Source: Anthonomus grandis grandis
Lineage: Eukaryota; Arthropoda; Insecta; Coleoptera; Curculionidae
Reading direction: 5' to 3'
Length of the DNA: 64,000 nt
Assembly (NCBI RefSeq): GCF_022605725.1
Contig: NC_065563.1
Coordinates: 12,302,518 to 12,366,517 of the forward strand
This document shows, piece after piece, positions 56,870 to 64,000 of the stretch. The first letter of the stretch is position 1. Every line of letters starts with the position of its first letter. A model generated the notes under the pieces. The model worked only from the letters and a program-made list of their open reading frames with translations, did not search any database and had not been told where the DNA came from. The position numbers and the translations under genes were made by a program.

Positions 56870-58412
56870 TTATCTACCGCGTCCGCGTCCCCTTTGGAAG
56901 CTGCCGCGCCCCCTGCCGCCCGCGTTGCCCTTTCCCTTGGGCGGGGGACTTTTCGGTCTCAAGGCCTCGATTCTCTCGGTGCACCCGGTGGTGATTTGCT
57001 CGTTTGCGAAATAATTCGCGTAAATGTCGGCCACGAAGTTGGAATTCGTCAGTTCGGGTCCGATCGTTAACCAGCCGGGGCGAATGGTCGAATCTTTGCC
57101 GAATATATGAAGACGTCTTCGACCTAAAGAAAAAAAAAAAACACTCTAATTAAACCACCCTTAAATATGAGTCACTTCGGGGCTGTGGTACCGAGACAAA
57201 AGTGTTCACTTATATGGAAAATCTCCACCGGTTTGTCTAAGCTGCCGTACTCGGGTTCTTCGGATATAATCAGGTCGATGTCCACATTGGCATGAATGAA
57301 ATCCCCATCGGTTGACCTCCTCACGGTACCTAACAAGAGCAATTCATCAATAAAAATATAATTTTGACCACATTTTTTTTTACTTACCTTTAATGCCCAT
57401 CAGACAATGTTCCTTGGTCCTCTGAAACACTGCCCTAGGATCCAAATTCTTCGAATGTCCAGGATTCTTAATGTTCGTCTTTATCCAGCAAATATCTTCG
57501 CACCTAAAACCGATACCATGAACCTGACAACGGATTTTCATCACTCTCTTACCTCCTGAACCCCCATTTCCTTAGGCACACTCGTCCCATGTCCAGCCCG
57601 TCGGAACTTCCGCACCACAAAAACACAAAACTCCTCTGGGCAGCAATTTCCCCAACGTCCAAGTTCATTATTCGGTCCCAGGACCAAAACTCCATATTGG
57701 TGGCGCCCAGGGTCTTCTGATACTCCTCCAAGGGAGGCTCGATAAGTATCACATCGAATTTTGAGTTTAAGTTCTTCAGGTCGTAATTAGTGAGGTCACA
57801 TTTAAGGTACATCGGTGGGGTGGCGGTGGTGGCTATCAAGTCATCTTTTAATCTAATCAGTTCACGCAGTTTGGGGTATTCTTCGAATCTATCATAAGCA
57901 GAGGGTTCTTAGTACACTTCAAATAAGATTTACTGGTATTACCTATCTGCTAGTCCGACATCCCTAATGAAATTTTGTGGTCTCTGTCCTGTATCCACAA
58001 AGTGCTGACAATAGTCGTTGTGTGGATTTGAAGACTGAGTCCCCTATTAAATGGACAATAGAAATTAATTATTAACAAATTCAAAATGCTTTGTACCTTT
58101 AGAAATGTCGAGGAGTCCCTATAAACCATCTCGTCCAAGGCATCTTTATTGTAATCGTACTGCTCATATTCCAAGTTGTGGCTGCTAGTGCTCGGCTTAT
58201 CGACAGGTTTTTTTGACGAGGCTTCGCCCGTGCCCAAGATCTGTCTCAGTTCTTCTGCACCGGAGACCCCTAACTGGAATTCATTTAAGGGAGAAGTACA
58301 ATCAGAGCCTGAAAAATGCCTCTTTTTGAAATTTATTAGTACGTACAGTTTGGGCCAGTAAAAGTTTTCTTTTGCGTGACTTTTCCCTACGTTCTTTTAA
58401 CATGTCTCCCAT
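56870..58412 (-). CDS. Mettl14: METTL14, RNA N6-adenosine methyltransferase subunit
   Basis: Seven exons (high to low): 58347-58412, 58097-58273, 57943-58043, 57553-57888, 57388-57503, 57192-57329, 56870-57123; 395 aa. The start ATG gives MGDMLKERREKSRKRKLLLA. Conserved stretches are ELRQILG, GTQSSNPHNDYCQHFVDTG, QNFIRDVGLAD, then the MT-A70 fold with EPPL at residues 165-168, FLWCGSSDGLD, KEHCLMGIKG, DLIISEEPE and IRPGWLT. The C-terminus is a GRGRG/RGRGRGR tail, as in animal METTL14. The protein pairs with METTL3, shapes the RNA-binding groove and is itself non-catalytic; EPPL replaces the DPPW motif of METTL3. It works in the nucleus to place m6A on mRNA. No lesions seen. Confidence 0.96.
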
Positions 58413-58885
58413 AATGCCGCTTAAGTTTTAATTAAGAAAAAAAGCTAAAAATGTAAACAGCCTAAATGTTTACGAAAATTGACGTAAATTAAAGTGAGGT
58501 TAGGTTAACACAGAAACGTCATAGTGACATATGTCAGGATATTGTAGGCAGCATAGAGTTATGCGGCATGCCAGACTATTTTTTTAGGCTAAATAATTAT
58601 ATTTATTTGCTTTCTTAAAGAGCTGCGCTCGCTTACATAAATATAGCTTAAGGCGGAATTTATTGGAAAAATTGAAATACAATATGCCATGTTGCGAGGG
58701 CAGCATTGAATGCTGTCCATAAGTACAACTGTCACCAGTGTCAAACTGACATTGGCGTTTTTCCCGTAATTCCCTTAGAGAAAAAAACATTACTCACCAT
58801 TTACCCCATTTTTTTGTAATTCTATCCCCATTTAAAGAAGCTCTACGGTTAATTCAGCGATAAACTAAAACTCCCTTAAGCGACG
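58413..58885. promoter_or_regulatory. Divergent METTL14/ATAD1 promoter interval
   Basis: 473 bp separates the two start codons, which point away from each other. No TATA box is obvious. Tandem gtcatagtgacatatgtca-like motifs occur near 58518. Shared control is an inference from spacing. Confidence 0.45.
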
Positions 58886-60689
58886 ATGAACGATCCGTCA
58901 TTTTCGCGGTCCGAAATAGTCAGTTTGGTGGTGAGGTTAACCCTTGTGTCGGCGGTCTCGTTTTGGACCATTAAATGGCTGATAAATCAGGTGGACCCCA
59001 CGAATAAGAGCAAGAAAAAGGCCCGAAAGACTGCCGAGGAACAGCTGAAGAGGTATGCAAAAGTCTTAATTTGATTTGTTTAATAAATGTGAGAGTGCGC
59101 CTTTGATGGTTAAAAATAAAGTTTTTGGGGCAACAAGAACTTTATCTTTAACCATCAACCTATTTATCTTTAACGTCAACTTAATTAAAATGATTTGCGC
59201 AAACATTTCGCTCAAGGCTCAAGAATCTTGTTCTCAGTTTAGAGACTGGGTCGTTTCCAATAGATTGTGCTTAAATGAGTCCAAAACTCAAAATATAATT
59301 TTTTCCCTTCGGGACGTTGATTCCCAGCAACAATCTTTAGGTGTGTCTGTGGATTTTCTGGGTGTTAGTGGTTTGACGTGGCAAGGTCACATAGATGAAT
59401 TGTCAACCAAATTATCAAGGTGTACTTTCCTGATTCGCAATTTGTCTGGGTCTGTCTCCGCAGGTACTCTCAGGACAGCTTACTTTGGATATTTTCACTC
59501 TCTAATGACGTATAACTTACTAAACTGGGGTCATTCAGCGCATATGCCCAGGATTTTTGCATTGCAACATCGATGTCTGCGAGTGATTGCGCAGATTGGA
59601 TACAGGGATTGTTGTAGGGTCCACTTCAGGCTTCTGAGAGTTCTCACCTTACCAAGCGCCTTCATACTTCTGTGCCTTGTATTCATTAGGGAAAACCTAC
59701 CCAGGTTTGCGACTCATGCTAGCACTCACAGTCATGACACCAGAAATAGCGGCTCCTTGGTGGCACCATTTAGGAGACTCGAGCGTACCCGTAATGGCGT
59801 GTCTTATTATGGAATTAAGTTCTTTAATGTCCTGCCGGCCTCAAAGAAAAAGAAAGAGAAATTCCTGAGCTTAAATTTCAGTGCTATTGCATAGGCTGGG
59901 TCTCTTTTAGTGTTAAGTGTTTTTAAGCATTACTTTTTAGGCTTATATGTGTTTTATTTTTGTTCTTAGGTAATACGAATTTTACAGTTTAATACTTTTA
60001 TTTGGAGTTATATTTTTGACTGACTTTAAAAGCTTTATACTTTTTTGCATGAATAAATAAATAAAAATAAATAAATTAGGATAGGGGCGAATAAGCAGCT
60101 GGTCGAAGTAGACAAGCTGAATGACTATGAAATGATGATTGCAGCCCATTTAGTGAACCCCTCTGATATATCCGTTACCTGGTCCAATATAGCGGGCCTG
60201 GAAAGTCTTATTCAGGAGCTTAGGGAAACTGTGATTTTGCCCATTCAGCGTAAGGATCTTTTCGTTGATTCCATGCTTACTACTGCCCCCAAAGGTAGGA
60301 TCAATAAATCCTTCAAATAACAATTATTACTAAACTAGTTTTCTCTAGGGGTCCTTTTGCACGGACCTCCCGGTTGCGGGAAAACCTTAATAGCGAAAGC
60401 GACGGCTCGCGAGGCGGGCACCTACTTTATCAACTTGGACCTGTCAATTTTAACAGACAAGTGGTACGGGGAAAGTCAAAAGTTGGCCTCGGCAGTGTTC
60501 ACTTTGGCTGTTAAGTTGCAACCGTGCATCATTTTTATCGATGAAATCGACTCTTTTCTGAGGTCCAGGAACAGTTCTGATCACGAGGCCACCGCTATGA
60601 TGAAGGCCCAGTTCATGTCACTGTGGGATGGTCTGATTACTGATCCGAACTGTACTGTTATTATTATGGGGGCCACCAATAGACCGCAG
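58886..60689 (+). CDS. ATAD1: ATAD1/Msp1 membrane AAA-ATPase (fly nmd), partial
   Basis: Exons 58886-59052, 60080-60294 and 60349-60689 join in phase to give the first 241 residues; the rest lies past the window. A hydrophobic N-terminal helix (SLVVRLTLVSAVSFWTIKWL) anchors it. Then come LNDYEMMIAAHLVNP, TWSNIAGLESL, Walker A GPPGCGKT (133-140), the pore-loop region KWYGESQKLA, Walker B IIFIDEID (D192, E193) and MGATNRPQ before a gtaaga donor. The enzyme extracts mislocalised tail-anchored proteins from mitochondrial and peroxisomal membranes. Intron 1 and the last visible intron contain retroelements. The truncation is due to the window edge. Confidence 0.95.
59070..60078 (+). pseudogene. 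5'-truncated non-LTR retroelement in ATAD1 intron 1
   Basis: The open frame 59076-59894 encodes the C-terminal part of an ORF2 protein: CSQFRDWVVSNRLCLNESKT (RT thumb region), FLGVSGLTWQGH, YNLLNWGHS, LQHRCLRVI and the late TRNSGSL. The 3' end is a run of aataaa/ataaataaat repeats ending just before the exon acceptor at 60079. It lies in sense orientation and lacks the endonuclease and catalytic RT parts. Confidence 0.78.
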
Positions 60690-61263
60690 GTAAGATTTTA
60701 TTCTTTTGACTTATTTATCTATGAATTTTGATAAAGTAAATTTTCTTACTTCATTGACGCATTCTCCTGGTTATTTAATATGAGCTTATGTAAACGAATC
60801 CAAGCCATATCTCAGTTAGTCTAGTAAGTGATTGATAATTAATGAGGGCAAACAGTTGAGACTACTTCATACTCGACTAAAGACCGTTCATGTTCAGTTC
60901 AGTATCAGTTTAGCAGTCATACGTGACGGTCGTGTTTAAGTTCGTAGGAGGCTACGCCGGTACTCAGTTTTGTTTGTTTTGTTTTGATTCCATTTGTTTT
61001 GATTTTTTTTTTACAACCATATTTCCGTACAAGTGTTCCTAATTAACAGGTCAATATTTTTTTTTGTTTTATAAATATTTCCTGTTTTAACTAACTAGAC
61101 TTGTTTTGCTGGCATTGACCTTAACTTGAAACCATAGAACTTCAACCTTAGGACGTGCTAGTGTGTTTTTTTTACGCGTGTTCCTGGTGACGCTCAGGCT
61201 CAAGTTCCTGTTTGGCTAGCAATTCCTGTCTAACCGTATTTATATATTAATTAATTTATTAAA

Positions 61264-62520
61264 ATGAATCGTAATTTCAAATGCTGTCAAAAAAAGGAGT
61301 TTTCAAATTATTGCTGCATCTTTTGTATGTCTATATTCCACCCAAGTTGTTTGGATAGAAATTCTGATGCCATAAAAATGGGAGGCTACAAAATTTTATG
61401 CTCAGAAAAATGTCAAATAAATTTTAATGAAAATGAGAATGAAAAGAAGTCTTACGAGCAGAAGATTCATGAATTATTGATTGAACTAAAAGAAAAGGAT
61501 AGGCATATAGAAAGAATGAGAAGAAACAGTTTGGTGTTTGAAGATGAAGTGTCAGAGGCCGAAAAGAAGTTTTCTTCCTCCCTAGATAATCTACACAAAC
61601 TTAATGATGAACTTAAAATTGAATTAACAAATTTAAAAACTAAAGAATGTGAGTTACCGTCACTATTAAAAGTATGTGAAGAGGAAAAAATAAATTTCAA
61701 TATAGGAATCAATGAGTTAAATACCTTAAATAAAAATTTAATTGTAACAATAAAAACATTAGAAAATGAATCTGCAACCTATAAGACGCAAATAAATATG
61801 TTACAAATGGAAGTTAATGATTTAACCAAGATGAATAAGAATATGATCCAGTCAATAAAGGTGTTGGAAGTTGAAAAAGATACTTGCTATTCCGATATTT
61901 GTACATTAAAGGAACAGCAAAACATATCTAAATTCATTAATATAAATTATCCAACACAGTTGCCATGTAGGCCAAATTCACCCGTTGATAATCGACCTAG
62001 GCTTCTTTTTGTGGGTGGAAACTGTAGTAGAGTGTTCCTGAAGAAATTGCGTCTGAAGTTTGAAGCTAACTACAAAGTCCAGTGTTTTCTGAAGCCAGGA
62101 AGTACAAACAATGAAGTGATTTATACTGCATCATCTATGGTTAAGGAATTTACAGAAAATGATATGTTGATTTTAATGTTAAATGGTACTTGCTCATCAT
62201 TCGATATTTTAAAAACATTTATACATTTACACAGCAATAGTTTAGTGATGACAAGCCCTTACATGTATCCAAACCATAATGTAATTTGTAATAGCAATAA
62301 GGCTCTCTATAGAATATTTCACGCAAATAATATTAATCTAAATAGAATTTTAGAGTCTAATCATGCCAGCAACTTTGGATCAGATTTGGCATCATTACTG
62401 TATACCCATATTTTAAAACATTTCAAAAGTAGCATTTCATTAAAAAATGTGTCCACAATAAAACCAAGTAATCAACCTGGACTTCTAGATACTGACTGTG
62501 ATAGGGATTCTTTTTTATAG
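61264..62520 (+). CDS. Retrotransposon ORF1: zinc finger, coiled coil, possible esterase-like domain
   Basis: 418 aa, intact. Residues 1-60 have a PHD-like Cys pattern (CCQKK, YCCIFCMSIFHPSC, ILCSEKC). Residues 65-220 are a long charged coiled coil (for example LIELKEKDRHIERM). The C-terminal third (from PRLLFVGGNCSRVFLKK through NDMLILMLNGTCSS to NLNRILES) has the spacing of SGNH-type esterase domains found in CR1-like ORF1 proteins, but with changed motif residues (GGNCS, LNGTC). The esterase call is therefore tentative. Its stop overlaps the start of the ORF2 open frame. Confidence 0.75.
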   Translation: MNRNFKCCQKKEFSNYCCIFCMSIFHPSCLDRNSDAIKMGGYKILCSEKCQINFNENENEKKSYEQKIHELLIELKEKDRHIERMRRNSLVFEDEVSEAEKKFSSSLDNLHKLNDELKIELTNLKTKECELPSLLKVCEEEKINFNIGINELNTLNKNLIVTIKTLENESATYKTQINMLQMEVNDLTKMNKNMIQSIKVLEVEKDTCYSDICTLKEQQNISKFININYPTQLPCRPNSPVDNRPRLLFVGGNCSRVFLKKLRLKFEANYKVQCFLKPGSTNNEVIYTASSMVKEFTENDMLILMLNGTCSSFDILKTFIHLHSNSLVMTSPYMYPNHNVICNSNKALYRIFHANNINLNRILESNHASNFGSDLASLLYTHILKHFKSSISLKNVSTIKPSNQPGLLDTDCDRDSFL

Positions 62521-62523
62521 ATA

Positions 62524-64000
62524 AATACACAGAAGATGAAGCTCACTCACATTCTATAAATAACATTGAAAATAAGCATGCGAAAAGTTTCAGTAGTTTT
62601 ATTTTAAATATACAGTCTCTTAGAAATAAAATGGACGAGCTTCATCTTTTACTTGATTCATGTGATTTTCCTGATATTGTATTACTAACTGAGCACTGGT
62701 TAAAGCCTAACGAATGTTTCTTAATATCTGATTATATTCCTATATCAATTTTTTGTCGGCAACACTCCATACATGGAGGAACAGCTATTTTAGTTAAACA
62801 AACAATTGAAGCTTTTTTCTGTAAAATTAATAAGTATGATAGCTTTCTGTTGGAGAAGGTTTTTGAATTCTCCCTTTGTTTTCGTAAGCGATTTAATTTA
62901 TATGTTCTTTGTGTTTATAGACCACCCACGGGAGATATTGGTATGTTCCTGGACAAACTTGATTCTCTATTATCCCAATTGTCTCTACACTCCATAGTTA
63001 TATTGGCTGGTGACTTTAATATTAACTTCACTGATGTAAGCTTGCCATCATATCATACATCCCTTTTAAGTATATTGGAATCTTATGACTTGAAGATGCA
63101 TGTTCTTTCACCCACACGTATAACATCCTCATCTGCAACTACTATTGATTATTTGTGTACAAATTTAAATGATGTAGGGTACTCTCATCTGGTATTTCTG
63201 ACCATGAAGCCATTCTCGCTAGGATTCCATGCAACACTGTATTTCCTTCATCTCATTATATAGGAAGAATTTTCAGCAGAGCAAATTTTAATGCTTTTTC
63301 TTCTACTGCAGCTTTGGTTAATTGGAATGCAGTTGAAATGGCTCCTGACCCGTTTACTTTGTTATTTCATGTGCTATGTGACAAGATCAATAAGTGTTTT
63401 CCTAAAAAGAGGCTTAAAATGAAAAATATAAAACCATGGGTCACAGCAGGCCTCAGAACTTCAGCTAAAAACCTCCGTTTTTTGGCTAAGCTGTGCAAGT
63501 TTACAACTAATGCAAACATTATTATTTATCACCAGAAATATCGTAGTCTATATAGAAAGACGATAAAAGCAGCTAAGGTTAAATATTATAGTGACCACTT
63601 GAATATGTCCTCAAATAGGCAGAGAGAATGTTGGTCAATTATAAATGACTTCAGGCATTCTCACAAGAAAGTTTCAGAACCAGAAGTACGACCAAATAGT
63701 TTAAATGATTATTACTGTAATATTCCTCATTTATTGCTCAAGGATGTGAATACTAATATTGATCCTTTGCATTATATTCAACAAGTGTCAGTTCAAAATT
63801 CTTTTTTCTTTTATCCTGTTAGCCTTACTGATGTTAGAGATGCAATTAAAAGCTTAAAAAACCATAAATCAGCTGGAGCTGATGGAATATCATCAAAATT
63901 ACTACTCCTTTTGCCTCACTCAGCATTGAATGCCTTAAACAATTCCTTTCATAATGGCATCTTTCCAGCATGTTTGAAGGAGGCAGTGGTTATCCCTCTT
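62524..64000 (+). pseudogene. Retrotransposon ORF2: APE endonuclease and start of RT, one frameshift, cut by window
   Basis: The open frame runs from just after the ORF1 stop (DKYTEDEAHSHS…) into the endonuclease: LNIQSLRNKM, IVLLTEHWL, VYRPPTGD, LAGDFNINF and TIDYLCTN. Near 63183 the frame shifts; the catalytic SDHEAIL continues in the next frame. The linker (NIKPWVTAGLRTSAKN) and the first RT motif (LKNHKSAGADGISSKLLLLL) follow to the edge. The RT active site lies beyond the window. Confidence 0.8.

Larger units (their letters stand above)
60900..64000 (+). mobile_element. Non-LTR retrotransposon in ATAD1 intron 3, running off the right edge
   Basis: A probable 5' region (about 60900-61263), ORF1 (61264-62520) and ORF2 (from 62521) follow in order. 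The 5' border is not defined. The intron starts at 60690. Confidence 0.8.

Noticed and set aside
1..64000. tRNA or rRNA genes
   Set aside because: I looked for T-loop and rRNA-like conserved stretches by eye and saw none; a tRNAscan run would settle it.

Overview
The window is nuclear DNA of an insect, most probably a beetle. The genes have many short exons with GT-AG introns often only about 50-65 nt long. The proteins are typically insect (SLC17 phosphate-cotransporter type, IRE1, METTL14, ATAD1/nmd). The AT-rich DNA between exons is packed with Tc1/mariner-group, Mutator-like, Sola-like, hAT, Penelope and non-LTR elements. The beetle assignment is inference from intron size and element content, not from a marker gene.

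Four host genes can be assembled exon by exon with consistent splice phases. (1) An SLC17 major-facilitator transporter, + strand, 8252-21945, 9 exons, 466 aa. (2) IRE1/ERN1, the ER unfolded-protein sensor kinase and RNase, - strand, 27376-54670, 15 exons, 1029 aa, with every kinase and RNase catalytic residue I can check. (3) METTL14, the RNA m6A-methyltransferase partner subunit, - strand, 56870-58412, 7 exons, 395 aa. (4) The first three coding exons of ATAD1/Msp1 (fly nmd), + strand from 58886. METTL14 and ATAD1 are divergent across 473 bp.

Layout: 1-6.4 kb is a graveyard of transposases, including a decayed Mutator-like transposase joined to a YqaJ exonuclease domain. 6.4-8.25 kb is gene-free and ends in a probable SLC17 promoter. 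Inside SLC17, intron 4 holds an 8.1-kb long-TIR DD41D transposon, which contains a non-LTR retrotransposon, which in turn contains an intact Tc1-like element. Intron 6 is almost wholly a second DD41D element. 22.4-26.9 kb is a Sola-like transposon with matching 4-bp target duplications. IRE1 is stretched to 27 kb by several nested transposons (introns 12 and 13), a THAP remnant (intron 11), an 8.4-kb array of a 375-bp satellite with higher-order structure (intron 8) and a 2.6-kb array of a 172-bp satellite (intron 5). A third array of ~200-bp units lies just upstream of IRE1. ATAD1 introns carry one 5'-truncated retroelement and one long retroelement that runs off the right edge.

The host genes are housekeeping functions (transport, ER stress, RNA methylation, mitochondrial and peroxisomal membrane protein quality control) and do not form an operon-like unit. 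The unusual content is the repeat architecture.
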